From an uncultured Anaerolineae bacterium (GTDB taxonomy: Bacteria; Chloroflexota; Anaerolineae; Aggregatilineales; Phototrophicaceae), in contig CAKQCB010000001.1 of assembly GCA_934216615.1 (NCBI GenBank), positions 310,001 through 374,000 of the forward strand: 64,000 bases of DNA, written 5' to 3'. A model generated the notes under the pieces. It was not told the origin of the DNA. It was given only the letters and a program-made list of their open reading frames with translations, and made no database searches. The translations under genes were made by a program, and so were the position numbers. This document shows positions 15,780-24,362 of this stretch, in pieces; positions within the stretch are counted from its first letter, which is position 1, and the number at the start of each line of letters is the position of its first letter.

Positions 15780-18425
15780 TTAGGGCAGTGAACCCGGAAT
15801 TGCATTTCTTAAAATGCTATCAAGCGTTTGCAAAATATACAGATTCAATGCGTTTGTACCGTAAGCGTGCGCTTGGCTGAGATCACCCGCACCGCTGGGC
15901 GCAACATCTAGAGTGGCATTGTCACTGCCTAACCCACTATTGGGGACGTTCAGTAACCCACCCGCAAGGTTAATTAAAGGAATACCTTCCGCATTTGCTG
16001 TATTGATAATCACCGTGTTGAGCGCGTTGATGGTGTCTTGAGAGACGAATCCATCCAGACGGCTAGGGATGGTGATTAACACAGGGATTGTACCATAGCC
16101 CTTAATTTCTTGAACTGCTTGGGTGAGCGATTGTGCAAACGCGCTTGGGTCGGTGTTATTCATCGCGTCATTTGCGCCGACTGCAATCAACATAATCGTT
16201 GGCTGCGTGGTCGCCAGTTCACAGGCGATTGGCGTCGCTCCACAACTGCTATCTACACGTGCGGGGTCAAGTAAATCTGCCACGCGCCATCCTGAACCCG
16301 TCGCAGCGCTATTATGGTTAAAGCCGTTCATGCTTGGGTTGTTAGCGAAGTTATCAACGACTGCTTGCAGGTTGCCATGCGCGTCGAGGTTATAGCCGGG
16401 TTGAGCAAACGGGTTCAGAACATTTCCTGACATCAGGGTTTCGTCGCCCGCAATCGTGAGCGATTGGGTGGTCACCCCGTTATTAGTCACCCCTTGATTG
16501 TGAATATTTTGTAAACCAGAGATCACATTGGGTTCGTTCACGGGCGGGACTGCAGGCGCATTCACGACGATTTCCGGTAAGTTGGGCACAACTTGACCCG
16601 GGGCGGCATCGATGATCGCTGTGGTAGACGCGGTGGTGCTATCTGTTCCAGTGATGGTCAACATCACTGTATATGAACCTGCGACGGTATATTCATGCGA
16701 TGGGTTTTGATCAGTGCTGGTTGCGCCATCCCCAAAATCCCATAAGTAGCTTGCGATAGGCCCTGTACTGCTATCCGTGAAATTCACATTGAACGGGACA
16801 GTTCCGCTGGATACATCACTTGTGAAGGATGCAGTTAAAGGTACGCTGGGCGGATCAACCGTGATCAGCGTCGTGGATGGGGTGGTGGTTCCATCTTGAT
16901 ATGTGACGCTGAAGTTCACCGTGTACGACCCGGGGTTTGCGTATTCATGCGACGGGTTTTGGTCAGTGCTGGTATTTCCGTCGCCAAAATCCCATTGGTA
17001 AGACAAAACAGGTTGATCCACATTTCCTGAGAACTGTACCAGTAGGGGCGCTGTTCCTGATGTGGTGTTCGTCCCAATGGATGTGTTCGGCACAGGTAGT
17101 GTTTCTGTGGCGCTAGGTTCAGGCGTCACGGTTGCCGAAGGTTCAGCAGTGGCCGGTTCTGGCGTCAAGCTCGGCTGAGTTGTCGGCGGTTCTGGTTCAG
17201 TGGTAGGCGGTTCAGTCGTCGGGCTAGGAACAACCGCGACGGCTGTTGTTGGTGGAATGGTGGTCGCTGTATTCGGCGCTTGGGTGGCGGGTGGAAGCTG
17301 TACCATCACTTGCCGATTGACAAATGATGAACCGCCCGCGCCACTCACCGTCAAGAATACGTTATACAGCCCCGGCGTGGTGAAGGTGTGGCTAGGCTCA
17401 CGTTGGGTGCTGGTATTTCCGTCGCTAAAGTTCCAGAAATATGAAGTGATATTGCCTGTAGATTGATTGGTGAACTGCACGGTGAAAGGCGCGTCCCCGA
17501 TTTCACGATTGACGGTGAATGCCGCTACAGGCGCACTTTGACTTTGGACGTTGATCTGGCGGGCGACGTTGGCTGTTCCCCCCGGCCCTGTAACGGTGAG
17601 GCTCACCGTGTAGAGACCGGGCGACGTAAATGTATGCGATGGGTTTTGTTCCCCACTCGTTCCACCGTCGCCAAAATTCCATGTTAAGCCTGTGACATTA
17701 CCACTCGACTGGTTGGTGAACTGAACCGTCAGCGGGCTGATTCCCGAAGTCACATTTTGATTGAATGCCGCAATTGGACGCGGAATATTTGGTGTTGCTG
17801 ACGGAATAGGCGTCGGTTGTTGGTTTTGAACACGGACGTTATTCGTCACTGTTTCTAATATTGTGCCGTCACGCAGGTACACACGCAGACGTAGACGATA
17901 CAAGCCGTCGGGGATAGAGGTTGTATTCCAGATGCCGAGCAAGGCATTTTGTACGGTGTTTTGTACAGCCCCTGTTGCGGGATACCATAAGTTATTTGCA
18001 TTGGGGTCTGGGCCATATTCAACTGTATACTGTAAAAGTAGAGGGTGTGAGGCCGAGCCAATCACCTGAACGTTCCCCGCGAGTACGTTACCATTCGCGG
18101 GTGACAAAATGACAATGCTCACAGGGGTATTATTGTTCACAGGTTGGGTTGGTGGAATCACCACAATGCGGGTAGGGGGCACCACTGAAATCGACGTGGG
18201 TCTTGTTCCAATGCCCGGTAATGAGGTTGGAATGGAAAACCCGGGTGTGATGGTTCCCGTTGTGGTCACCGTCCCTGTGGAAGGCGTCCCGATTGTCCCT
18301 GTTAATGTTGGTTGCGCAGTTAGTGTTTCTTCACGCACATTCGATGTGCTTAAGTTACACGCTGTGCTCAGGAGTAAGATTCCCAGAAATAGGGAAAAAA
18401 GGATGATTGTAGAATTACGGCGCAT
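15780..18425 (-). CDS. PKD-repeat lipoprotein with degenerate C-terminal SGNH/GDSL domain
   Basis: 881 residues with lipobox LLSTAC (Cys23). After a Thr/Pro linker come an Ig-like domain (about 103-200), two PKD domains (about 218-375), a TTEPEPPTT-rich linker (376-445), two more PKD domains (about 447-608) and an SGNH-like C-terminus (about 648-881). PKD signatures are WNFGDG, WNFSDG and WDFGDG. In the C-terminal domain block I reads SLTIAGDETL: GDE at 660-662 replaces GDS, so the catalytic Ser is absent. The GxND block is intact (GAND at 750-753), while the terminal DxxH reads SQAH. A binding rather than hydrolytic role is inferred. AAAGGTG precedes the ATG. It heads the minus-strand cluster and diverges from a response regulator gene. 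Confidence 0.85.
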   Translation of the reverse strand: MRRNSTIILFSLFLGILLLSTACNLSTSNVREETLTAQPTLTGTIGTPSTGTVTTTGTITPGFSIPTSLPGIGTRPTSISVVPPTRIVVIPPTQPVNNNTPVSIVILSPANGNVLAGNVQVIGSASHPLLLQYTVEYGPDPNANNLWYPATGAVQNTVQNALLGIWNTTSIPDGLYRLRLRVYLRDGTILETVTNNVRVQNQQPTPIPSATPNIPRPIAAFNQNVTSGISPLTVQFTNQSSGNVTGLTWNFGDGGTSGEQNPSHTFTSPGLYTVSLTVTGPGGTANVARQINVQSQSAPVAAFTVNREIGDAPFTVQFTNQSTGNITSYFWNFSDGNTSTQREPSHTFTTPGLYNVFLTVSGAGGSSFVNRQVMVQLPPATQAPNTATTIPPTTAVAVVPSPTTEPPTTEPEPPTTQPSLTPEPATAEPSATVTPEPSATETLPVPNTSIGTNTTSGTAPLLVQFSGNVDQPVLSYQWDFGDGNTSTDQNPSHEYANPGSYTVNFSVTYQDGTTTPSTTLITVDPPSVPLTASFTSDVSSGTVPFNVNFTDSSTGPIASYLWDFGDGATSTDQNPSHEYTVAGSYTVMLTITGTDSTTASTTAIIDAAPGQVVPNLPEIVVNAPAVPPVNEPNVISGLQNIHNQGVTNNGVTTQSLTIAGDETLMSGNVLNPFAQPGYNLDAHGNLQAVVDNFANNPSMNGFNHNSAATGSGWRVADLLDPARVDSSCGATPIACELATTQPTIMLIAVGANDAMNNTDPSAFAQSLTQAVQEIKGYGTIPVLITIPSRLDGFVSQDTINALNTVIINTANAEGIPLINLAGGLLNVPNSGLGSDNATLDVAPSGAGDLSQAHAYGTNALNLYILQTLDSILRNAIPGSLP

Positions 18426-18475
18426 TTGGCACCTTTCATAGTATTACAGAAAAAGCAATCTCATTATAGCCTTGT

Positions 18476-18502
18476 TTGACGAACTGTATCTGACGATATA
18501 CT
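18476..18502 (+). promoter_or_regulatory. Probable promoter of the response-regulator/kinase operon
   Basis: TTGACG at 18476-18481 and TATACT at 18497-18502, with a 15-base spacer, face the response regulator gene starting at 18554. On the opposite strand a TATAAT (plus-strand ATTATA at 18463-18468) faces the PKD lipoprotein gene, so this 128-base gap holds overlapping divergent promoters. Confidence 0.5.
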
Positions 18503-18553
18503 TGCTATTCGCCAATCGTAGCTTTTTTTCGGAATTCAGGCCAAGAGGAAAAT

Positions 18554-19261
18554 ATGAAAATAATGGTTGTTGATGATGAACAGGATATTCGTGACGCCAT
18601 TGGTCGTAAACTGCGACGCGAAAATTTTGAGGTGATTTTATGTCGAGATGGGCTTGAAGCGTTACGCGCATTTCATGTTGAACGCCCAGATTTAGTGATT
18701 CTCGACATTATCATGCCTGAAGGTCTTGACGGCTTAACCGTTTGCCGTCGTATTCGCGACGTAGCCGACACCCCCGTGATGATGCTTTCTGCACAGGCGA
18801 TCACCGAAGATGACATTATTGAGGGGTTGGAAGCGGGCGCGGACGAATATCTAATCAAGCCTGTGCGCTTAAACGAATTTGTCGCTCGTATCAAAGCCTT
18901 GTTGCGCCGTTCGCAGATGTCTGCGATTGATTCTGAACAACGCTACGATGACGGCTATCTCAATATCGATTTGCATCGTCGTCATGTGCATGTGAACGGC
19001 CGTCGTATTCACCTTACCCCAACCGAATTTAAACTGCTGGCGGTGTTGATGGAAAATTCAGGGCGGGTTGTGAACCAGCGAGATTTGCTGGAACAAGTGT
19101 GGGGTCAAGAATATATCGATGATGTGTACTACCCTCGCGTCTATATCAGTCAGTTGCGCCGTAAGATCGAACGAGATGCGGCCAACCCTTTGTATATTCT
19201 GACAGAACATCGTGTTGGGTATCGTTTTGAAAAACAGTCGCCAATGAATTCTAAGCTGTAG
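18554..19261 (+). CDS. OmpR/PhoB-family response regulator
   Basis: Cytoplasmic transcription factor activated by phosphorylation. The receiver domain (1-120) has the acidic pair VVDDEQD, phospho-acceptor Asp51 in LVILDIIMPEG, the Ser in MMLSAQ and the conserved Lys in YLIKPVRL. A winged-helix effector (about 135-230) carries TPTEFKLLAVLMENSGRVV and the VYISQLRRKIE recognition region of the OmpR class. AGAGGAAA precedes the ATG. It is followed after 41 bases by a histidine kinase gene, its likely partner. Being divergent from the PKD/G5 surface cluster, it may regulate it, but no binding sites were identified. Confidence 0.95.
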   Translation: MKIMVVDDEQDIRDAIGRKLRRENFEVILCRDGLEALRAFHVERPDLVILDIIMPEGLDGLTVCRRIRDVADTPVMMLSAQAITEDDIIEGLEAGADEYLIKPVRLNEFVARIKALLRRSQMSAIDSEQRYDDGYLNIDLHRRHVHVNGRRIHLTPTEFKLLAVLMENSGRVVNQRDLLEQVWGQEYIDDVYYPRVYISQLRRKIERDAANPLYILTEHRVGYRFEKQSPMNSKL

Positions 19262-19302
19262 TGCTGTCGAACCTCGCCCTTGGCTAGCGGTAGGATCGCC
19301 AT

Positions 19303-21510
19303 ATGATGGATTCATTGAGCATATTTTCGTTGCTTCTTAATGGGGTGACGTTGGCATTATCGGTCAGTTTTTTGATCGTCTTGTTATGGAGCAACGCGCA
19401 AAAAACGAGCACGCAATACTTTGCTGTCTTTCTCTTTTTTGTGCTGGTTTGGACAACGGGATCAATCATGGCGCAGGCATCCAGCCTTTTAGGGTTGGAT
19501 GCTTCATTTTTAGCCATCGGGTCTACAATCTTGGAGTTGGGTTTTACCGGGGCAAGCATTGGGTTGTTCGCGTTTTTGATCGTCCAACTGCATCTACCCT
19601 CACGCAATCTTCTTCCTATCGCCTTTTCGAGCTTGATCCTTGTCTTTGCTTACCGTGTATTTTTGCTTTTAAACGGTGGGATCAACAGCCTCGCAATTGT
19701 TGACTTTTACGCCTATCAACGTCAGCCGATCCTGATTTTATATTTTGTCATCTTTGATCTTTCGACGTTGTATATGCTGTTTATGAATCGTCGTGCTTTG
19801 ACAGGCTTGATGAAATTCAGCATCTGCCTCTTTATCTTCGGCAAGGCTATCGGGTTCCTCAATCCTGAATTACAAGCCTTTTCTCTGTCTATCACCCTCA
19901 GTTCAATTGCGGCGCTGTTATTGAGCTTCATCATGGTGCGCGATGAAATTATGAGTCCGCTGGCACAGCGTAACTCGCAGGTAGAGGCGATCCGCCGTTT
20001 AAACCTTTCGATTGCAAGCCAGCTCAATCCCTCTAGAGTGTTAGATCAACTCGCCCGACAATCGACCGATTTGCTCAATGCTGACGCGGTCGCTATTTAT
20101 CTGGTTCATGATGAGTTTGTCGAACTGGTCAGCATGTTTAATTTACCCATTCAATATCATGGCTTAGTTTTGCGGGTAGGGCAGGGGGTTGCGGGTGAGG
20201 TGATTCAGTCGCGAAAGCTCGTGCTCTTGAATGATTACGGGCGTGAATGGCAAGGAACCGTCGATATGCCCTTGGCAAAAGAAACGTTCGGGTCAGTGAT
20301 GTGTGCACCGCTGATGTATGCAGGTGAAGCCATCGGCGCGCTGATGATGATCAACGGCAAAAACGGGCGTGTATTTGACCAAGAAGATGTATATCTCTTG
20401 CAGTTATTCAGCGTACAAGCGGCGGTTGCCTTACGGCATGGACAGCTATTCACCGAACAGGCGAATTTGACTGTTGAGATTGAGCAGGCGCGAAGCCAGC
20501 TTGAAACCGTGTTGGTGAGCACGGAAAGCCCGGTCGTGGCGGTGGATCGTCAATTTCAATTGATCTTCGCCAACCCTGCGGCGTATACCATGCTGTCGGA
20601 CATGCAGGAATCTCAGCCGTTTGTTGTGGGTGGGTTTTTACCAACAACTGCCTTGCCGTTGAACATCAAGGCAGCCATACGTGATATCCGCGCTTCCCGT
20701 ACCCATACCTATGAAATTTCTTGGAATGAGCGTGTGTATTTATGTCATGCGGCGATGTTGGGCGATGCACGGATAGAGGGTTGGGTCGCCGTCCTCAATG
20801 ACATCACCGAGTTGAAAGAGTTAGACCGCATCAAAAGCGAGATGGTTCGCATGACCAGCCACGATCTTAAGAATCCCTTACAGGCGGCGATGGCTAATCT
20901 TGAGCTACTTCGGGATGATGTTTACGACTTGGGCAACCCTGATGTGCAAATGTCGATTGAGAGTATCGATAAGCAGTTACAGAGAATGCACCGCATCATA
21001 CGTGGGATTCTTGACCTAGAGCGCCTAAAAAGTGGTAAAATCGCCTTGGAAACCTGTGCTCCTTCGCAATTGGTGATGGACGCAGTGGATGAAATTCAGG
21101 ATGCGACGCGCGATCAGCGTGTTGAAGTTGTCACCAAGATCATGCCGAATTTGCCCATGATTGCCTGTGATATCGAGCAGTTTCGTCGTGCTCTAGTGAA
21201 TTTAGGCGAAAATGCTGTGAAGTTTTCTCCTCATGGGGGGAAAGTCACCTTTGGAGTAGAACTGAGACAGAAAGACTTGATCTTTTCTGTCTCGGATACC
21301 GGTGTGGGCATGTCGCAGGAAGTCCAACAGCACGTTTTTGATCGTTTTTATCGGGGTAACCAGCGGGGCGTTGAACACGTTTCAGGCTCAGGTTTGGGGC
21401 TTAGTTTAGTAAAAACGATTGTGGAAAATCATCAAGGACGCATTTGGCTCGAAAGTGAAGAAGGTGTTGGGACAACCTTCTTTATTAGTCTGGATGTAAT
21501 TTTCGTATAG
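19303..21510 (+). CDS. Membrane sensor histidine kinase (7TM-like, GAF, PAS, HisKA, HATPase)
   Basis: 735-residue sensor kinase. The N-terminal third has about seven membrane helices (residues 5-205), resembling the 7TM sensor module of histidine kinases. A GAF domain follows (about 235-375, with GQGVAGEVIQSRKLVLLNDY and FGSVMCAPLMYAGEAIGALM), then a PAS domain (VVAVDRQFQLIFANPAA). The phospho-accepting His is in MVRMTSHDLKNPLQA. The ATPase domain shows NLGENAVKFSP (N box), DTGVGMSQ and GSGLGLSLVKTIVENHQG. All catalytic boxes are present. It pairs with the OmpR-type regulator immediately upstream. The ligand is unknown, though the hydrophobic sensor suggests a membrane-soluble or envelope signal. 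Confidence 0.93.
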   Translation: MMDSLSIFSLLLNGVTLALSVSFLIVLLWSNAQKTSTQYFAVFLFFVLVWTTGSIMAQASSLLGLDASFLAIGSTILELGFTGASIGLFAFLIVQLHLPSRNLLPIAFSSLILVFAYRVFLLLNGGINSLAIVDFYAYQRQPILILYFVIFDLSTLYMLFMNRRALTGLMKFSICLFIFGKAIGFLNPELQAFSLSITLSSIAALLLSFIMVRDEIMSPLAQRNSQVEAIRRLNLSIASQLNPSRVLDQLARQSTDLLNADAVAIYLVHDEFVELVSMFNLPIQYHGLVLRVGQGVAGEVIQSRKLVLLNDYGREWQGTVDMPLAKETFGSVMCAPLMYAGEAIGALMMINGKNGRVFDQEDVYLLQLFSVQAAVALRHGQLFTEQANLTVEIEQARSQLETVLVSTESPVVAVDRQFQLIFANPAAYTMLSDMQESQPFVVGGFLPTTALPLNIKAAIRDIRASRTHTYEISWNERVYLCHAAMLGDARIEGWVAVLNDITELKELDRIKSEMVRMTSHDLKNPLQAAMANLELLRDDVYDLGNPDVQMSIESIDKQLQRMHRIIRGILDLERLKSGKIALETCAPSQLVMDAVDEIQDATRDQRVEVVTKIMPNLPMIACDIEQFRRALVNLGENAVKFSPHGGKVTFGVELRQKDLIFSVSDTGVGMSQEVQQHVFDRFYRGNQRGVEHVSGSGLGLSLVKTIVENHQGRIWLESEEGVGTTFFISLDVIFV

Positions 21511-21537
21511 TCAAGTAGGAAGTTATAGATTCACACA

Positions 21538-22521
21538 ATGAAAACATCATTCTTAAACCTAGCACAAATTTCTATTTGCCTAGGGATTGTTGTTAGTGCT
21601 ACAGCATTAGTTGCTCAAGAGGTTACCCCTGAAGCCACTCCAGAAACAACAGAACCTCGTACACTTCCCTTCATCGAACCTTTCACTCAAGAAGATTTCA
21701 CAGTGCTTACAGCCAATGTCCAACGCCCCAATGGGTTAGGATGGTTAAATAATAATATCTATGCTGTGTGTACTGGAGATCGTACCGTCTATGAGATCAA
21801 CGATACAACAGGGCAAACAATGACCTTGATTGGCGGAATCACCAACGCACATACCGTCATTGCTGAAGGGACAACATCACAACTGAGGTTGTGGGTGCCC
21901 GATTTTGCTGAGGATCAATTGAACTTGGTCACGCGCGGTGGTCGCCAAGTGATCGTCGATAATTTGAACGGACCATGGGGCATCGCCCAATTGGATGATG
22001 ATCGCTTTATGATCACCAATCTTCGCGGGGATACCGTCAGCGTTGTGTCACGAGACGGAAACCACGATACTTATTTGACTGATCTTGCCGCGCCAACCGG
22101 AATCGCTGTTGATGGTGAGTATGTTTACGTAGCGAATAACGGCAGTACGCGCCGTGCCATCGAATGGTATTATGCACCATCCCCTGAAGCCGCTGAACTT
22201 AATGAGGAAGTGGAAACCCATTCTCTGGTGAGTGGGATTCAGAATGTGACGAATATCCAGATGGCGGCTGATGGCTTGCTGTATTTCGCCTACTCATTAG
22301 GGACGCGTGGCGTGGTTGGCCGCGCTGACCCCGTCGCATGTCGTGATGGTGGGTGCACTCCAGAAGATATTCAAGTTGTTGCTTTTACCGACTTGCCCGC
22401 ACCGTTAGCGGGTTTGCTCGTTACGCCGGATATGCGCTTGTATGTCCACGCGATGTTCAACCCGAACTTGTTTTGGGTTCAGTTGGATACGACCGGACTC
22501 GACATTGAAATTCGTGAATAG
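21538..22521 (+). CDS. Secreted NHL/SMP-30-like beta-propeller protein
   Basis: 327 residues with a signal peptide (hydrophobic 6-25, cleavage likely after ALVA) and an acidic Thr/Pro/Glu linker (VTPEATPETTEP). The rest consists of repeated blades typical of six-bladed NHL/SMP-30 propellers (NGLGWLNNNIYAVCTGD, GPWGIAQLDDDRFMITN, APTGIAVDGEYVYVANNGS, NIQMAADGLLYFAY). No enzyme-specific metal ligands could be assigned, so a binding or scaffolding role is equally likely. It begins 27 bases after the kinase stop and ends at a strong terminator, so it is probably the third gene of the two-component operon. The ribosome site (TAGGAAG) is rather far from the ATG. Confidence 0.78.
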   Translation: MKTSFLNLAQISICLGIVVSATALVAQEVTPEATPETTEPRTLPFIEPFTQEDFTVLTANVQRPNGLGWLNNNIYAVCTGDRTVYEINDTTGQTMTLIGGITNAHTVIAEGTTSQLRLWVPDFAEDQLNLVTRGGRQVIVDNLNGPWGIAQLDDDRFMITNLRGDTVSVVSRDGNHDTYLTDLAAPTGIAVDGEYVYVANNGSTRRAIEWYYAPSPEAAELNEEVETHSLVSGIQNVTNIQMAADGLLYFAYSLGTRGVVGRADPVACRDGGCTPEDIQVVAFTDLPAPLAGLLVTPDMRLYVHAMFNPNLFWVQLDTTGLDIEIRE

Positions 22522-22533
22522 GACTAGAAAGAC

Positions 22534-22566
22534 AATGGGTTCACAAGTTGTGAACCCATTTGTTTT
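22534..22566. terminator. Strong bidirectional Rho-independent terminator
   Basis: A perfect 13-bp inverted repeat AATGGGTTCACAA / TTGTGAACCCATT around a single central G is followed by TGTTTT on the plus strand and by a T-rich stretch on the minus strand. It separates the convergent propeller gene and the ABC transporter operon. Confidence 0.85.
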
Positions 22567-23332
22567 AGTGACTTAAAATTTTACCGAGGAATTGTTTCAA
22601 ACGTTCGTGACGTGGATTATTAAACAAGTCATGGGGCGTGGTTTCTTCGATCTTTTCCCCTTGATCCATAAAGATGATACGATCTGCCGCTGCTCGCGCA
22701 AATCCCATTTCGTGGGTGACCACAACCATCGTCATGCCCTCATTGGCTAAATTGAGCATCACGTCGAGCACTTCTTTGATCATTTCAGGGTCGAGCGCAG
22801 ACGTTGGTTCATCAAACAGCATGATCGTCGGGTTCATGGCTAAAGCGCGCGCAATCGCCACACGCTGCTGCTGCCCACCAGAGAGCTTATTCGGGAAGGC
22901 TTTCGCCTTTTCGGGAATCCCCACTTTTTCGAGCAGTTGAATCGCAACTGCTTCTGCTTCTGCTTTGTTCCGCTTACGAACGATATTTTGCGCCAGCATC
23001 ACGTTTCCCAAAACATTGAGATTAGGAAACAGGTTGAACTGTTGAAACACCATGCCGACTTCTGCGCGTACACGGTTGATGTTGGTGCGTCGGTCATTCA
23101 GGTGAATTCCATCCACCCAGATATTGCCTGAATCAATGGTTTCAAGTCGGTTGATGCAGCGTAGTAATGTGCTTTTCCCTGACCCACTGGGGCCGATGAT
23201 GACCACCACTTCGCCAGAGCGAATTTCCAAATTGACGTTTTTAAGCGCATAAACGTGCCCGAAGTGTTTTGACACGTTTTCAATGCGAATGATGGGTTCC
23301 CCCAACGTTTTTTGTTTTTTCTCAACGGGCAT
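22565..23332 (-). CDS. Polar amino-acid ABC transporter ATP-binding protein (GlnQ-like)
   Basis: ATPase subunit of a polar amino acid uptake transporter. Walker [11 protein letters not shown]-loop [16 protein letters not shown], signature [15 protein letters not shown], Walker [14 protein letters not shown] and switch [12 protein letters not shown] are all intact, and the sequence pattern is that of the GlnQ/HisP group. Length 255 is normal for the family. The ATG lies 5 bases after the permease stop with GAGGAT inside the permease end, so translation is coupled. It is the last gene of the binding protein-permease-ATPase operon and ends at a strong bidirectional terminator. Confidence 0.95.
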   Translation of the reverse strand: MPVEKKQKTLGEPIIRIENVSKHFGHVYALKNVNLEIRSGEVVVIIGPSGSGKSTLLRCINRLETIDSGNIWVDGIHLNDRRTNINRVRAEVGMVFQQFNLFPNLNVLGNVMLAQNIVRKRNKAEAEAVAIQLLEKVGIPEKAKAFPNKLSGGQQQRVAIARALAMNPTIMLFDEPTSALDPEMIKEVLDVMLNLANEGMTMVVVTHEMGFARAAADRIIFMDQGEKIEETTPHDLFNNPRHERLKQFLGKILSH

Positions 23333-23337
23333 GTGAC

Positions 23338-24294
23338 TTAATCCTCGCGTCGGTCTGCTTGGAGTTTACGTTCTAGAATGTTGACCCCCATCGAGAGGAT
23401 GATTGTGACATTCGCATACAGGAATGAAAGCACTAACAGCCCTTGGGGATAGCGGAAGCGGTTTGCGGAATATTGTCGTGTCAGGTGTGAAATTTCTGGC
23501 ACCGCAACCGCTGATGCGAGCGATGTATCTTTTAAAAGTAAGATGAAGTTATTGGCTAGGGCGGGAAGTACATTCCGTATGGCTTGTGGCAGGATGATAT
23601 AACGCATCGACTGAACATAGGACATCCCCAGCGAACGAGCCGCTTCGCTTTGCCCTTTGCCGATGCTTTCTATCCCCGCGCGAAACACTTCTGACATAAA
23701 CGCGCCGTAGGTCAAGGCGAAGGCCATCATAATACGCCAGATAGGATCAATGTCGCGGGTGCGGATGGTCGTTGTTGGAATGACTTCTTCAGAAATTCCC
23801 ACAATGCGTTGTAACGTATCATCTAAAAATGGGATGCCGGGTAAACCATAGGCAGTGATATTCCCTGCTTCATCAAGGGTGTCAGGGGTTCCTGAAATCA
23901 CATCGGTTGCAAATGGGGTGATGACAAAAGTGAATATTAAAATAATGACGAGCAAGGGAAGCCCGCGAAAAAGTTCTACGTAAAAGGTGGCTATATTATA
24001 AACGATGAAATTTCTTGATAACCGCCCAAATGCTGTGACCAACCCAATAACTAACGCAAACACAAAAGAGATGATGGTGATCTGTATCGTGATTCCGATA
24101 CCGGGAATTACAAAATCCCAAGTCTCTTTGAGAATGGGATCATTGAGAATCCCGTTAATCAAAATAATGTCAATGATGATGAAGGCGATAAACCATAAAC
24201 GCCGTCTCAGGATGTTTTGGGCAATTTTGCGAACATCAAAAATGGGACGGGGCGAGTATTGTTTAGCTGCCTCACTGGCAGTTAATTGTGTCAT
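23338..24294 (-). CDS. Polar amino-acid ABC transporter permease (HisM/GlnP-like)
   Basis: Inner-membrane permease. It has the EAA loop for ATPase contact ([25 protein letters not shown]) and the His/Glu/Gln-permease first-helix pattern ([20 protein letters not shown]). It is longer (318 residues) than typical single-domain permeases because of a 65-residue cytoplasmic lead with one extra helix and a 55-residue extracytoplasmic insert (about residues 140-195, [14 protein letters not shown] onward). Start at 24294 chosen for AAGGATTTTC upstream; a TTG at 24318 is less likely. Only one permease gene is present, so the channel is probably a homodimer. Confidence 0.93.
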   Translation of the reverse strand: MTQLTASEAAKQYSPRPIFDVRKIAQNILRRRLWFIAFIIIDIILINGILNDPILKETWDFVIPGIGITIQITIISFVFALVIGLVTAFGRLSRNFIVYNIATFYVELFRGLPLLVIILIFTFVITPFATDVISGTPDTLDEAGNITAYGLPGIPFLDDTLQRIVGISEEVIPTTTIRTRDIDPIWRIMMAFALTYGAFMSEVFRAGIESIGKGQSEAARSLGMSYVQSMRYIILPQAIRNVLPALANNFILLLKDTSLASAVAVPEISHLTRQYSANRFRYPQGLLVLSFLYANVTIILSMGVNILERKLQADRRED

Positions 24295-24362
24295 GAAAAT
24301 CCTTGCTGTGGAAATCAACAGGGTGAGCGCTTGCCCACCCTGTAAAGCAACTAGAGAGGAGT

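Noticed and set aside
17863..18112. Several small open frames overlapping the PKD lipoprotein gene.
   Set aside because: The sense gene is continuous with lipobox, PKD and SGNH-like domains. The others have no ribosome site or domain.
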